Positions 27,804 to 37,689 of a stretch of DNA of 64,000 nt are shown here, in pieces; position 1 is the first letter of the stretch, and the number at the start of each line of letters is the position of its first letter. Position numbers and translations under genes: made by a program. The notes below the pieces were generated by a model, which searched no databases, was not told the DNA's origin, and was given only the letters and a program-made list of their open reading frames with translations. The DNA comes from CBDCME01 sp965218865 (GTDB lineage: Bacteria > Pseudomonadota > Alphaproteobacteria > JAAXGF01), in contig CBDCME010000078.1 in the NCBI GenBank assembly GCA_965218865.1, forward strand, positions 42,578-106,577. The letters run 5' to 3'.

Positions 27804-27996
27804 ACCCTCGGCGACGAACCGGCTGCGTGATGCCGCCCTGACGGGGTTCAGGCTTCGAAAATGCCGAGATCAAAGAGGTTGCCGGAATGAACTTGGTCCA
27901 TGACGTTCATGGTAAGGTCGGGCCGGTTCCGTCAATGTTCACGCCGTTCACGCTCCGGCGGGTTCGACGCCCAAAATTGCCCCTGCGTCAGGTACG
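27804..27996 (+). repeat. 193-bp direct repeat R1, left copy
   Basis: About 97% identical to 40084-40276 in the same orientation, exactly 12,280 bases apart. Visible differences are a few single bases (for example CCGTCAATG against CCGGCAATG). Flanking sequence differs on both sides. The minus strand holds a short frame (MNVMDQVHSGNLFDLGIFEA). Confidence 0.9.
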
Positions 27997-28076
27997 GCTA
28001 GCGGTTAACTTGACAGTGCCAGGGGCGGCGCCGCGAGGCGCGCCCCTATCCCAATTTCTGGGTGGAACGCCGACAT

Positions 28077-28240
28077 TCAGCGGGGTGATTTAGCCATCCA
28101 TTCCGCCAATTTCGACCACCTTCGAGTCTCGACCTTCCCTTTGACGGCCATCCCGACAGCCTTCTTTTGGCCGACCAAGACAACCAGCTTCCTGGCCCTG
28201 GTGATGCCGGTATACCCAGCCCATGGTCTCCCCTTAATAT
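28077..28240 (-). pseudogene. C-terminal fragment of a RecD/UvrD-type helicase
   Basis: The minus strand encodes GYTGITRARKLVVLVGQKKA followed by VKGKVETRRWSKLAEWM and a stop at 28077. The YTGITRARKLVVLVG core is helicase motif VI of RecD-like and UvrD-like enzymes. Nothing upstream continues the protein, so this is a relic of a deleted helicase gene. Confidence 0.7.
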
Positions 28241-28565
28241 GAGGCGGGTTTTGTCAATGTGGTTTTTTATTGGACTGCATCACGGGGGGTGGATGGTGGT
28301 GGAGGGCGGTGAGGATGCGGGTCGATCCAAGGCTGAGCCCCGCGTGCCGAATGCGCGATCGCGCATAACCTTATATCCGGTCGCACCGCTCGGGGTGCGG
28401 AACCAAAATCCCTCGTGCACGGGCGAGGACGCCGGGGCTCCAAGGGGATGGGACCTTTCTGTGAAAGCGGCGTCTTGCAGCCACGGGGAGACACGGTCAC
28501 ACATCCACCTTGGATTTCTCGGGCTCGTCGCGGTTGCGCCGGCCCTGGTTTTTGGTTTTTTTCCG
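28241..28565. other. no gene recognised
   Basis: Sequence between the helicase relic and the IS110 transposase. Only weak, unsupported frames are present, and it probably includes the right end of the IS110 element. Confidence 0.4.
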
Positions 28566-29411
28566 TCAAACCTTGAGGACGGCGCCGGTGGGGACCAACC
28601 CGGTCTCCAGATAGCGCCACAGCGCCACCAGGAGCTTGTGCGCCAAGGCAACAATCATGATCCGCTTGAGGCGGCCCTTGGCGCCGCCCACGCGCTCGCG
28701 GAACCATTGGCTGAGCGCGCTGTCGGGTTGGTAGCGCAGCCATAGCCAAGCAAGCTCGATCATCGTCGTGCGCGCCCGCCGGTTGCCAGCCTTGGAGATG
28801 CCCTGGTCGCGGGTCACGGCGCCGCTGTTGTACGGGCTCGACGTCAACCCGACATAACTGCCGAGCTGGCGCCGGTTGCCGTAAGTCCGATAGAACACCT
28901 CGCTGGCCAGGACGCTGGCGATCTCGGGCCCGATGCTTCTGAGCCGGACCAGAAGCTGCATCTTGTCCCGGCCCTCGGAGACCGTCGTTGGCTCGAACAG
29001 CGCGTTGCGCTCGACCTCGCCGATCATGATTTGCACCAGGGCGAGGCGCTCGAGCTGGCGGCGAATCTCGGCATCGAGCCTGGGCGCCAGCACGCGCCCG
29101 TCACCGGTTCGCAGCTCCGCCAGGCGGGCGACGGCGTCGGCGCGCCGCGGCTGGAAACCGTAGATCCCCTGGCCTGCCAGCAGCGCCTTGATGCGGTTGA
29201 CGTGACGGGTACGCTCCTTGACCAGCTCTTGGCGCTCGCGGTGCAGGCGTTTGAAGTCCTCCTCGGCGAACGACGGCACCCGCACCACCGCGAACACGTG
29301 ACGCTCGCCGCGCGCGTACGCCATCAGCCCGCGCAGCATACCCTCGGCGTCGATGCAGTCGCTCTTGGCGCGGCGCGCCCGGCGGTCGACCAGCAGGCTC
29401 TGTGAACGCTT
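28566..29411 (-). pseudogene. IS110-family transposase, N-terminus missing
   Basis: The recognisable protein starts at SLLVDRRARRAKSDCIDAEG and includes FKRLHRERQELVKERTRHVN and the C-terminal Transposase_20 motif (LRSIGPEIASVLASEVFYR, YVGLTSSPYNSGAVTRDQGI, AGNRRARTTMIELAW), with a stop at 28566. The first about 95 residues, including the first catalytic Asp, are absent. The sequence switches directly to an IS5-like transposase tail on the other strand. Inactive relic. Confidence 0.85.
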
Positions 29412-29579
29412 CACGTCAAAGGCCGCGACGGCGACAAGATCAACGCCATCCTCGCCGGCGCCGGCTACAACTACCGCCTTGTCCTCAAATGGCTGAGGCG
29501 TTTGTTTGTCCAAATCCTGGCCGCGCTCCTCAGCGACATCTCGCACCCCACCGCAAACCCAATCGCCGCTTCAGCTTGA
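29412..29579 (+). pseudogene. C-terminal fragment of an IS5-like transposase
   Basis: The plus strand encodes GRDGDKINAILAGAGYNYRL and VLKWLRRLFVQILAALLSD, with a stop at 29577. The (L)KGxxGDxINAxLxxAGYN motif is the conserved end of IS5/ISL-type DDE transposases. The 5' part is replaced by the IS110 relic, and IS630-A copy 3 begins 30 bases downstream. Confidence 0.7.
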
Positions 29580-29620
29580 AATCAGGGTTCTTCACGGACG
29601 ACTACTTATACCAACCGCCC

Positions 29621-30226
29621 TTAACATTGACTTGTGCGAGCCCACGCTCTGAGGCCGATGGACATGATCTTCCAAGGTTGGTCGGTCAGGTTGTTCCAGG
29701 CTTGGCAAGAGGCCTCGACGATGGCTTCATAGGAGTCGAAGACACGATTGGAGAGCCAGTTCTGGCGGAGGTATTGCCAGACATTTTCGGCGGGATTGAG
29801 CTCCGGGGACTTGGGTGGCAAAGGCACGAGGGAGATGTTCTCCGGGATGCCGAGTTTGGCAGTGGTGTGCCATGCGGCTTGGTCGAGCAGCACGACGGCA
29901 TGGGCGTTTGGGGCAACGGCCCGGCTGATTTCCTCGAGATGCAGGTCCATGGCTTCAGTATTGGCGCGCGGCATGACCAGCGCCGCGCCCTCACCGCGCT
30001 CGGGGCAGATGGCGCCGAAGAGATACGCCGAAGAGGTCCGTAGGTCCTTGACCTGGCGCGGGCGCGATCCCTTTGGGGCCCACTGGCGCACCAGGCTGTT
30101 CTTCTGGCCGACGCGCATTTCATCTTGAAACCAAACCTCGATGGGCGTGTCCGGTGGCTGTGCCGCTACGATTTTCGCCAAGTGTTCGGGAAAACTTTTT
30201 TTTAAATTCCTCCTGTGCCCGCGCAT
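29621..30226 (-). CDS. IS630-A orfB, DDE half (copy 3)
   Basis: Differs from copy 1 only in TDQP for TDRP near the C-terminus. The DDE triad is intact. Confidence 0.9.
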   Translation of the reverse strand: MRGHRRNLKKSFPEHLAKIVAAQPPDTPIEVWFQDEMRVGQKNSLVRQWAPKGSRPRQVKDLRTSSAYLFGAICPERGEGAALVMPRANTEAMDLHLEEISRAVAPNAHAVVLLDQAAWHTTAKLGIPENISLVPLPPKSPELNPAENVWQYLRQNWLSNRVFDSYEAIVEASCQAWNNLTDQPWKIMSIGLRAWARTSQC

Positions 30227-30686
30227 CCTGGCCGACGTGGCGCGGGCGCGCGGAAATATGCGAGAACCCGAGCGCGGCCAGCAGCTTGCCGACGCTCCGC
30301 TCGTGATAGTCCACGCCGAAGCGCGTTCGGATCAGTTGCTTGAGATCGATGCAGCGCCAGCGCACGACCCCATCCCGTTCGGGATCGGGACCGGCCTCGA
30401 TAGCCCGCGAAAGCGCCGCCATTTGCGACGGCGTCAACCGACGCAACGCCCCGTTCGGCTTGCGGTCGATCAGACCGGCCGGACCTCCCGCGTTGAACCG
30501 GTGAACCCAGTCCCGCAACGTCTGCCGATCCATGCCGCCAATACCCGCCGCGCACGCTCGATCCATCCCATCGTAGATGGCCGCCATCGACAAAAGCCGT
30601 CGCGCCTGGTTCCCATCATCGCTCCGTGCCGCAAGAACACGGACTCTTTCAGCATCAAAGTCGTTTCGCAAAGGAATCGTTGGCAT
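30120..30686 (-). CDS. IS630-A orfA, HTH half (copy 3)
   Basis: Identical in translation to copy 1 orfA from the ATG at 30686, including the A8 slippery run (T8 on the plus strand). Confidence 0.9.
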   Translation of the reverse strand: MPTIPLRNDFDAERVRVLAARSDDGNQARRLLSMAAIYDGMDRACAAGIGGMDRQTLRDWVHRFNAGGPAGLIDRKPNGALRRLTPSQMAALSRAIEAGPDPERDGVVRWRCIDLKQLIRTRFGVDYHERSVGKLLAALGFSHISARPRHVGQDARAQEEFKKKFSRTLGENRSGTATGHAHRGLVSR

Positions 30687-30776
30687 TGAACACACTCCCT
30701 TGTTGCCAACAACCTTGAATCACACAAAACCTAGCGTGTAAACCTTTGCGCGAGTCAAACTCTAGGGCGATTGGTA

Positions 30777-31142
30777 TAAATAGGGTATCGGGCCCGCGCC
30801 ACCAACGCAGTGAGAGCCGAAAACACGTTGGCGACGCAGGCTATCGGTGGGTATGGAATGTCGCTTCTTGGCTAGACTCGGCCGTAGGGGGCCGCGTTTG
30901 GTCACGGCCGCTTTTGTCCTAAGCAGCCGTTCGAGCCGCGTACGCCCGCTTAAAACCGGGAGGCGGAACAAGGTCGTCTCGTCTCCTCGTCGCGAACTCA
31001 CCGTCGGCTCCCCGTCGCGACAGATGTAAAGCGACTGATCTCCCGCTCCGCAGCGGAAGTCCCTGTCGAATCGATTCGTAGCCAGGGCCACGGAGCGGCG
31101 TTAGATTCTCACCAGAGTCAGTTGCCTTGGTCTGGGTGGAAC
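30777..31142. other. no gene recognised
   Basis: 366 bases with only short frames. No RNA gene or repeat is recognised. Confidence 0.4.
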
Positions 31143-32042
31143 ATGCGAGTCTTCACGGCCGTCGTGGCCACGATCGCCTTTCTCGCGGCGTTACCATTTG
31201 GTGCGCAGAAGGTTGGTGACCGGGTCGCGCTGGTGACGCGTTCCGTCGGCATCCCCGGGCACCCCGAGCCGGGAGACAACGCGGTCAGCCTGAGGATCCC
31301 CGGCGAGGCCGTCGTCGAGGTGACGGGCCGCGACCGCGCGACCGGCTGGCTCGAGGTGACGGATGACGCGGGGAACTCCGCCTGGATTACGCGTAGGTAC
31401 ATCGCGTCCGTCGTCGGTGCCTCCGAGATCCCGCCGGGGCTGTGCTACCGCGTCGGCACCTGGAACCTGGAGCACTTCAAGTTCCGAAAGACGAGCGGCT
31501 TCCCTGAGAACCGGTCCTCCGGCGGGCCAACCTACCTGCCGCGTACGCCGGACGAGGTCTCCGAGATAGCGGACGCCATCAGGACTCGCCTGGACATCAA
31601 GCTGCTCGTCCTGAACGAGATCAACGGGACCGAGTCGGGGAACCAGGCCAGGTCCGAGGAGCTGGATGCCCTCGTCGCGGACCTCGGCTCAAGTTTCCGG
31701 TACGACGTCGCCAGCTCCGGTGGGGCACAGCGAAACGCGTTCGTCTACGACACGCGGTTTGTCCAGCGGAACGGCGTCACGGAGATTGAGATTCCGAGAA
31801 AGAAGGTCCAGGGGAAGGACATCTTCGCCCGTGACCCGCTCGTCGGGCACTTCGCGTTCAGGTATCGGGGCGAGCCGCAAAACGACCTGCTGGTCGTGGG
31901 ACTGCACCTCGCGTCGGGCCAGCGCAAAACCAGGAACCACGACGAGGCGATGGGCAGCGCTACCGCAGCGAATGGCGGATCGACCCTATCCGATTCAATG
32001 GTTTGTGATGACGGCGGTTTTCGCCAAGTGCGCTTGAATTGA
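31143..32042 (+). pseudogene. SH3-domain/endonuclease-exonuclease-phosphatase protein, 3' end lost
   Basis: From the ATG at 31143: a signal peptide (MRVFTAVVATIAFLAALPFG), a bacterial SH3-like segment at about residues 25-85 (VAVVEVTGRD-type, ending WLEVTDDAGNSAWITRRYI), then an EEP domain with YRVGTWNLEHFKF (Asn and Glu of the active site), LLVLNEI and LLVVGLHLASGQ. After NHDEAMG the homologous part stops and a short unrelated tail follows, so the last catalytic Asp-His region is missing. It was probably a secreted nuclease or phosphatase, now truncated. Confidence 0.75.
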
Positions 32043-33390
32043 GCTGAACTTGAGGCCTCTGTCTTACAGAAGGATCCCAAGAAGAATCCCTCAAAATTCA
32101 ATCCAGCGCCTCCCGCGCCTTCCTCAAATAATCCGGATGATGATGCCCATACAGCTCCGTTGTCCGCTCATGATTGTGGCCTAAAAAGCCACCAATCTCC
32201 CATAGCGGAACACCCCGCTGCGCCATCCACGTCCCAGCGGTATGACGCAACGTGTGCGGGGTCACATCTTTCAGTCCCGCACGCCTACGCGCCGTCACGA
32301 ACGACCGTTTGATGTCGCCAACCCGTTGACCATCGCGGTGCAACACGTACCCCATCGGACTGCCGCGCTCATGCGCTTTGAGCAGAAACCACTTAAGTCG
32401 ACGCGGTTGCCTGAGGCACGTCTCCATGATCGTCTCGACTCCCTCGGCGTGTTCTTTCTTATGAGAAAGAATGTGATGTCCTTCCTCGATCACAAGGGCG
32501 TGCTTGAACGTTTCCCGCTTGCCCTCGTTCTTGCAATATTCGTAAAGCCACAGAATCACAGCCTCGGTGAAGAACACCTTGTCTGAGTCGGAAAGCGTAT
32601 CCAGTTCCATCACGACAAATTTATCGAGCAGCCCGGTATCTAAACCTGTATCCGCGTTCACGACGGGGCCAAGCCCGTGGCGGAAACACAAACTTTCCAA
32701 AACCCGGACGGCGGACGCTTTCCACAACATCATCCTTCCCACGAGATGTTTTTTCGTGATGTAGTCACGCACAGCAAAGAAGGTCGGGGTGTCGCGGAAC
32801 GAACCGTCGAAGAATCCACAGTGCTCGTATACCTGGTCGATCGCTTCGCGCAAAAGATACTCAACACCTTCGCCGACGAAGTACGCATGTTTTAGAACAT
32901 CGACGAGTTTCATCAACCACTGGCCTGGAGCGGTCCCCGGGGGTGGAATCAGGGGATTGAAACGCATCGGCACAACGTCGGTTCCTACCGTGAACACGGC
33001 CATGGTTTTGAATTCCGGCAACTGACGGAGGTCCCGGTAATTTCGTTTCCAATCAAAAACGACAAACGGTTTGTTGTGTCGTCGGAGCTCGCGCAGGGTT
33101 TGGAACATGAGATTCGTTTTTCCGGTTCCGGTCATCCCCGTGATCAGGACATGCTTGATCCATTCCTCCTCACGTAAACCGAAACGGCAGTATCGATTTC
33201 CCGGGGGATAGATCACGGTTCCAAGTCGGTAAATTCCTTCACAAACGGAAGGCGGCGGTGGATCGAGAAAAATCCGTTTGCGATAATCCTTGCGAATTTT
33301 CTGAAACGCCAACACGTCGATCAGATCGGAAGCGAGGTCACGTTCTTCGCCTTCGCCGGAAAGATAATAGAGCCAACTACGCCAGGCTAT

Positions 33391-34502
33391 TAATATCCTA
33401 ATATGATACCTGACGATCAGGCGGCGTATTTGACGGGGTGGGGCCGGAAGTAACCGCGCACTCGATCCGATGAACGCTGAATTGCGCACAAGACGGCGCG
33501 GGTATTCTTGTCCAGTTCGTCCTTGGTGCCGGGCTGCGGCTTTTGGCGCAACTTCTGCTTGACATCGTTGTTCAAGTATTCGTCCGGGTTGCACTCGGGG
33601 GCCGGGAGGTAGAACAGCTCGATCTCGTGGCGATGGCTCAGAGTCCAGGCCTTGACCCACTTGGCGTGGTGCACCTTCAGGTTATCTATGATCAGGAACA
33701 CCTTCTGCTTTGCGTCCTTGATCAGCCGCCGCAGGAAGATGATGAAGCGATCGACGTTAAGCGCCCCATCATACAGCATGAAGCGCATCAGGGCGCGGTT
33801 GGAGACGGCCGAAATCATGCTCTTGGAGATCTTCTTGGCGGTCCGGCCAACCACCGGCGTCTGGCCTCTTGGGGCATAACTGCGGCCGATCTGGTCTTGG
33901 TTGGAGATGCCGGTCTCGTCGCCCCAGTAGACGACGGCTCTCTCTCGCTTGGCGCGCCCGGCGATCGCCGGGTAGTCGCGCTCCAACCAGGCGGCCACGG
34001 CGGCGGGCGAGCGTTGTTTGGCGCGCGCCAGCGGCTTTTGCGGGGTCATGCCCCAGCGCTTCAGGTAGAGCTGGACGGTCGACAGGCCAAGGCGCTTGCC
34101 CAACCGGCGCTCGATCAACTCGCGCACCGCACGGGACGTCCACAATGCAAACGGCAGTTTGAGCTGATCGGGCGTCTTGTCGGCGATCCAGCGGCGGACT
34201 TGCCGGCCCTCCTCGGTGGTCAGCGCCCCCTTGCCCTTGCGTCCGGAAACCCGACGACCATCCAGGAGGCCGTCCTCGCCCCGTTCGCGATACCGCTTGA
34301 GCCAGATGTTGACCGTCTGCCGCTGCACGCCAACAACCCTGGCCGCCTCGGCCCGGCTCGATCCACCCTGCTCGACAAGCACGATCGCCCGACGCCGGAG
34401 TTCCTCCTGCGCCGCCCGACCAATGCCACGAAAGTCACGCGCTTCCATGCACCATGTATAGCACAGTCCGATCAATATGTCAGGTATTATTTTGTGATAT
34501 TA
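33391..34502 (-). mobile_element. IS630-B copy 2
   Basis: A near-identical copy of the element at 14498, inverted, flanked by TA at 33391-33392 and 34501-34502. It is inserted after about 21 codons of the ATPase gene. Confidence 0.92.
33417..34448 (-). CDS. IS630-B transposase (copy 2)
   Basis: Identical in translation to copy 1 except Cys for Arg in TRAVLCAIQRSSD. The DDE residues are intact, so either copy could supply transposase. Confidence 0.93.
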   Translation of the reverse strand: MEARDFRGIGRAAQEELRRRAIVLVEQGGSSRAEAARVVGVQRQTVNIWLKRYRERGEDGLLDGRRVSGRKGKGALTTEEGRQVRRWIADKTPDQLKLPFALWTSRAVRELIERRLGKRLGLSTVQLYLKRWGMTPQKPLARAKQRSPAAVAAWLERDYPAIAGRAKRERAVVYWGDETGISNQDQIGRSYAPRGQTPVVGRTAKKISKSMISAVSNRALMRFMLYDGALNVDRFIIFLRRLIKDAKQKVFLIIDNLKVHHAKWVKAWTLSHRHEIELFYLPAPECNPDEYLNNDVKQKLRQKPQPGTKDELDKNTRAVLCAIQRSSDRVRGYFRPHPVKYAA

Positions 34503-34632
34503 GTAACTTCGGGTCGATGGGAACGAGTTTCCTCAAATTTTCTTCGGTGTCGCGATTGGTCATATGGATTTGGCACAATGACGAAGATCGGATCGCTGTC
34601 CGGTTCCATCATGTCCTGTGTCCCGTGAAAAG

Positions 34633-35310
34633 CTACGCAACGTCCCTCAGCCGTGACTCCGCGACAGCGATGAACTCCTTCTTCAGTTCAATGCCGATGT
34701 ACTTTCTTCCAAGCAACTTTGCAGCCACGGCCGTGCTGCCTGATCCGAGGAACGGGTCCAAAATGACATCGCCCTCGTTTGTTGAGTTTCGAATCAGAAT
34801 CTTCAGCAGATCGATCGGCTTTTCGTGCGGGTGTCGTTTTTTATAAATCCGCTTTACGGAAATGACGTTGCCGACGTTCGTAAGGTGGAACGAATTCGGC
34901 AGACCTTTTGAAAAAAGAACGATGTATTCCGACTGGGGACGGTATCCGCGCCCGGTGCCAAAATGAACTTTATCCCAGCAAATCACGTTGACGAGCTTAA
35001 AGCTCGCGAGCTCGATGCAATCTATCATGTTCCGCAGCTGCATCCAGTCGGTGAAGCAATAGAAATGGCCGCCGATCCTGCAAAGCCGATAAAGCTCGCA
35101 ACAGATGGGCTTCATGACAATTCGGAATGCCCGTTCGCTGAGATCGTCGTAATGGATCAGATTCTCTGTCTGACGAAATCGACTCCCCCGGCTTTTGTTT
35201 CGCAGACCCGAGTAAGGCGGATCGGTGATGATGCAGTCCATCGAGTTGTCTCGAAACTGGCGTAGGATCCCAAGACAATCGCCGTGGTAAATCTTATTCC
35301 CGCTCCCCAT
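34633..35310 (-). CDS. DNA methyltransferase, DPPY type (N6-adenine/N4-cytosine)
   Basis: About 225 residues from the ATG at 35310 (MGSGNKIYHGDCLGILRQF). Motif IV is DCIITDPPYSG at about residue 28 and motif I comes late (VILDPFLGSGSTAVAAKLLG), the beta-class order. HPHEKPIDLLKILI is the conserved stretch before motif I. No cognate restriction enzyme is recognised. It overlaps the upstream coiled-coil gene by 17 bases and is followed after 70 bases by the HerA-like ATPase start, so the three probably formed an operon on a phage or integrative element, possibly for defence or DNA modification. Confidence 0.92.
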   Translation of the reverse strand: MGSGNKIYHGDCLGILRQFRDNSMDCIITDPPYSGLRNKSRGSRFRQTENLIHYDDLSERAFRIVMKPICCELYRLCRIGGHFYCFTDWMQLRNMIDCIELASFKLVNVICWDKVHFGTGRGYRPQSEYIVLFSKGLPNSFHLTNVGNVISVKRIYKKRHPHEKPIDLLKILIRNSTNEGDVILDPFLGSGSTAVAAKLLGRKYIGIELKKEFIAVAESRLRDVA

Positions 35311-35614
35311 GGCGATCACGCTTTTTTAGCAAACGTCGCTGCAACCCGAGGATTTCCTTGAAGCACGAAATCTCCTCGATCAGCTGGCACCGTTTGTTGT
35401 CTTTAAGCCTTACCAGCAGCTTCGCTGATTCCGCCTCAAGCCTCCTCAATTCCCGGGCGCGCAAACGCTCGCGTTTTCGAATGAGGTAGGAGATGGTTTC
35501 GCGCAACTCGACGTCGGTTGCCTGAATCAATCGGAAAAATTCGGCGGCTATTTCCTTATTTTGAGATTCGTGTTGTTCCAAAAAATCCTCAAAGTGTTCC
35601 TCTCTTTCTTTCAC
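35294..35614 (-). CDS. small coiled-coil protein, unknown
   Basis: 106 residues, strongly charged and helical, with long heptad-like runs (LRARELRRLEAESAKLLVRL). No Cys pairs or catalytic motifs. It overlaps the start of the methyltransferase gene, which suggests co-expression. I do not recognise the family. Confidence 0.6.
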   Translation of the reverse strand: MKEREEHFEDFLEQHESQNKEIAAEFFRLIQATDVELRETISYLIRKRERLRARELRRLEAESAKLLVRLKDNKRCQLIEEISCFKEILGLQRRLLKKRDRHGERE

Positions 35615-35674
35615 ATCCTCTCAAAAACTCGTTGCCAAATTTAAGGTTTGTAGTGCACGTAGGATGTGATCATA

Positions 35675-35682
35675 TCGAATAT
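35675..35682 (+). repeat. 8-bp target duplication of the intact IS1595 (left)
   Basis: TCGAATAT, repeated exactly at 36716-36723. Confidence 0.88.
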
Positions 35683-36715
35683 AAGGCTTATCCCGTTGGC
35701 TCCGGTGAGATCAACATTTTGTAGGTTGCGGGTTGGATTTGGGTGGCGATGCCGAGCAGGGATCGGAAAGCGGCGGGACGTGTTCGGCGTCGGTTGAAGC
35801 GGAAGACGAACTCCTCGAGGTAGGACTGCAGGTGTTTCGTTCGCAATCCGTGGTAGACACCCAGCGCCCAGGTTTTCAGGTTGGAAAAGATGCGGTGAAC
35901 CCAAGGCAAAACAAGATGAGCCGCCATTGGGCCGATGACATGGGGGTCATGGTTGACACCGGAAGAATTGGTGTAGCCGGACCAGCCGTCGGTTTTGGCG
36001 GTGCTGTCGGGGGCGAGGTTGACGACCATGAATGCTAGCAGGCTCGTGGCGGAGAAATCGTCAATGCTGGCAAGGCGGATGCGACCCGGCCTCTCATCGA
36101 CGACCTCGACAGCGCCGGCGATGAGCAGCTTGCCCATGTGGCTACGGCCACAGCCGCCAGCGGGGGGATCATTCTTGGTCCGATGGTGGATCGTGGTTTC
36201 GTCGATTTTCACCAGGTCGGACAAGGGGGAGCGTTTGGGATCGACCATGGCGCGGCGTAACTTGGCACACAGCAGCCACGCCGTCTTATACGAACCGAGA
36301 CCCAGTTGTCGCCAAAGCTGGAAAGCGGAAATCCCGTTCGAATGGGTTGCCATCAGGTAATCGGCCCAAAACCAGATTGTCAGCCCAAGCTTGCTCCCGT
36401 GCATGACGGTCCCCGCCTTGACGGAGGTTTGCCGGGCGCAGTGGTGACACTCATACGTCCAGGGCTTGGATTCCAGGCGCCAGGCCCGCCCATGACCGCA
36501 TGCCGGACAGCAAAACCCATCCGGCCAGCGCACATCAGCGAGATAGACGGCGCAGGCCGTCTCGTCTGGGAAACGCCGCTGAAAAGCAATGAGCGAGCGC
36601 GGAAAATCGGACATGGTGGCACCTTCGAGGCTGAATGTTCTTTGTTTGTTCCTGCCATGCCCCGCGCCTCATGTCATCAACATATGGTGTCCCCGGAACC
36701 ATCGGGATAATCCTT
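35683..36715 (-). mobile_element. intact IS1595-family element
   Basis: 1033 bp with inverted ends AAGGCTTATCCCG / CGGGATAATCCTT and an exact 8-bp duplication (TCGAATAT), the usual duplication length of the IS1595 family. Confidence 0.93.
35688..36614 (-). CDS. IS1595-family transposase (intact)
   Basis: 308 residues. N-terminal zinc ribbon (CCPACGHG ... YECHHC), central ISXO2-like catalytic domain with VKIDETTIHH and AKTDGWSGYTN, and a C-terminal LEEFVFRFNRR. Full length, with no frameshift. It is only distantly related to the broken IS1595 at 12.4-14.5 kb. Confidence 0.92.
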   Translation of the reverse strand: MSDFPRSLIAFQRRFPDETACAVYLADVRWPDGFCCPACGHGRAWRLESKPWTYECHHCARQTSVKAGTVMHGSKLGLTIWFWADYLMATHSNGISAFQLWRQLGLGSYKTAWLLCAKLRRAMVDPKRSPLSDLVKIDETTIHHRTKNDPPAGGCGRSHMGKLLIAGAVEVVDERPGRIRLASIDDFSATSLLAFMVVNLAPDSTAKTDGWSGYTNSSGVNHDPHVIGPMAAHLVLPWVHRIFSNLKTWALGVYHGLRTKHLQSYLEEFVFRFNRRRTRPAAFRSLLGIATQIQPATYKMLISPEPTG

Positions 36716-36723
36716 TCGAATAT
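36716..36723 (+). repeat. 8-bp target duplication of the intact IS1595 (right)
   Basis: TCGAATAT, matching 35675-35682. The following 180 bases to the next gene are AT-rich and hold no supported gene. Confidence 0.88.
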
Positions 36724-36904
36724 ATCTTTTTCTTTCGGCTCAGATCAAAGCAGAACTTGGCAATGAAAAGCTTTTATTGAAACGATATCGCCGCGTCGCT
36801 ATCATAAAGATCTAATTTTTTCGTTCTAGAAGCGACTTTATTTATTAACACATGTCCGAATTCGAGCAAAAACTTTTTATATCGCTAAAATAATCGCTCA
36901 CGAT

Positions 36905-37510
36905 ATGATCCATAAATTCCTTTATTGGTGCGGCCTGTACGAGAAACTGAAACATCGTGCGCTGTGCCTCGATGTCGAGACGACCGGCATAAACGGGCAA
37001 ATCTGCGTCATTGGCCTTTACCGCTCGAGGGACTGGCCGATGGAGCATGAGAGCTACGTGCTGGGGCGCAATTTGTCCGAGCCCGCATTGCAAACCGCGT
37101 TTCACGGATGCGCGATGCTTATCACCTTCAATGGACGATTTTTCGATGTGCCCCGGCTCAGGCGGGAATTTTCAACAGCGATTCCGCCCAAAATGCCAAT
37201 CATCGACCTCTACCTCTTTGCCAAAGAGCTGAATATGAAGGCCGGTTTAAAAGTGTTGGAGGCAATATTCCGGATCGAACGAGCTGATAGCCGATTGCAG
37301 CGACGAGGCATAGCCGTGAAACTGTGGCGGCGCTACGAAAGTTACGGTGATCTCACCGCGCTTGACCGGCTGCTCGCCTACAATCGGGAAGATACGATCA
37401 ACCTTTATCCCCTGGCGGAGGAATTGGTTTCGCTTGCGAGGATAGCCGCAGGCAATTCACATCCAACACCGATCATCACGCAGGGTTGGAACGGAGTGAA
37501 TCCGCCTTGA
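36905..37510 (+). CDS. RNase H-fold 3'-5' exonuclease-like protein (YprB type)
   Basis: 201 residues. The DEDD-type motifs are visible: CLDVETTG (Asp, Glu), LITFNGRFFDVPRL (Asp) and LAYNREDTINL (Tyr-Asn-x-x-Asp). The layout matches the YprB-like ribonuclease H family, stand-alone here. It is complete and starts at the ATG at 36905 in an AT-rich upstream region. Cytoplasmic, with unknown DNA or RNA substrate. No operon partner is evident. Confidence 0.85.
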   Translation: MIHKFLYWCGLYEKLKHRALCLDVETTGINGQICVIGLYRSRDWPMEHESYVLGRNLSEPALQTAFHGCAMLITFNGRFFDVPRLRREFSTAIPPKMPIIDLYLFAKELNMKAGLKVLEAIFRIERADSRLQRRGIAVKLWRRYESYGDLTALDRLLAYNREDTINLYPLAEELVSLARIAAGNSHPTPIITQGWNGVNPP

Positions 37511-37689
37511 TTTGCACCCGCGAATGACCAATGGAATGACACAATGGCGGTCGTTCTTCAAAATGCTTGACGCCTCATCGCGACGATCACCGGCACGGTG
37601 GAGTCGGCTATGAGAGTGATATTAACAGGTGCCCACCGTCAGGCCCACGCCTCGGGTCGCATCGGGACGACAACGCAGGCGGGCGGCCG

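Larger units (their letters stand above)
29609..30776 (-). mobile_element. IS630-A copy 3
   Basis: 1168 bp, inverted relative to copy 1. One terminal repeat has a single mismatch (GGGCGATTGGTA). Flanked by TA. Both transposase frames are open. Confidence 0.95.
32098..34563 (-). pseudogene. HerA/FtsK-like ATPase fused by deletion to a tyrosine-recombinase tail, split by IS630-B
   Basis: Removing IS630-B (33391-34502) and one TA rebuilds a frame from the ATG at 34563 (MTNRDTEENLRKLVPIDPKL then LIAWRSWLYYLSGEGEERDL). The ATPase has Walker A (HVLITGMTGTGKTN), FVVFDWKRNYRDL and Walker B (HALVIEEGHHIL), as in HerA/DUF87-type DNA-pumping ATPases. Just after METCLRQ, near 32415, the sequence becomes a phage-type integrase C-terminus: DIKRSFVTARRRAGLKDVTP, HTLRHTAGTWM, FLGHNHERTTELYG with HxLRH, LGH and Tyr. 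The recombinase N-terminal half and first Arg are missing. An in-frame deletion between two genes is the simplest origin. Confidence 0.85.

Noticed and set aside
27543..27830. A 95-codon plus-strand frame
   Set aside because: The antisense strand reads a much more protein-like sequence; this frame is its shadow.
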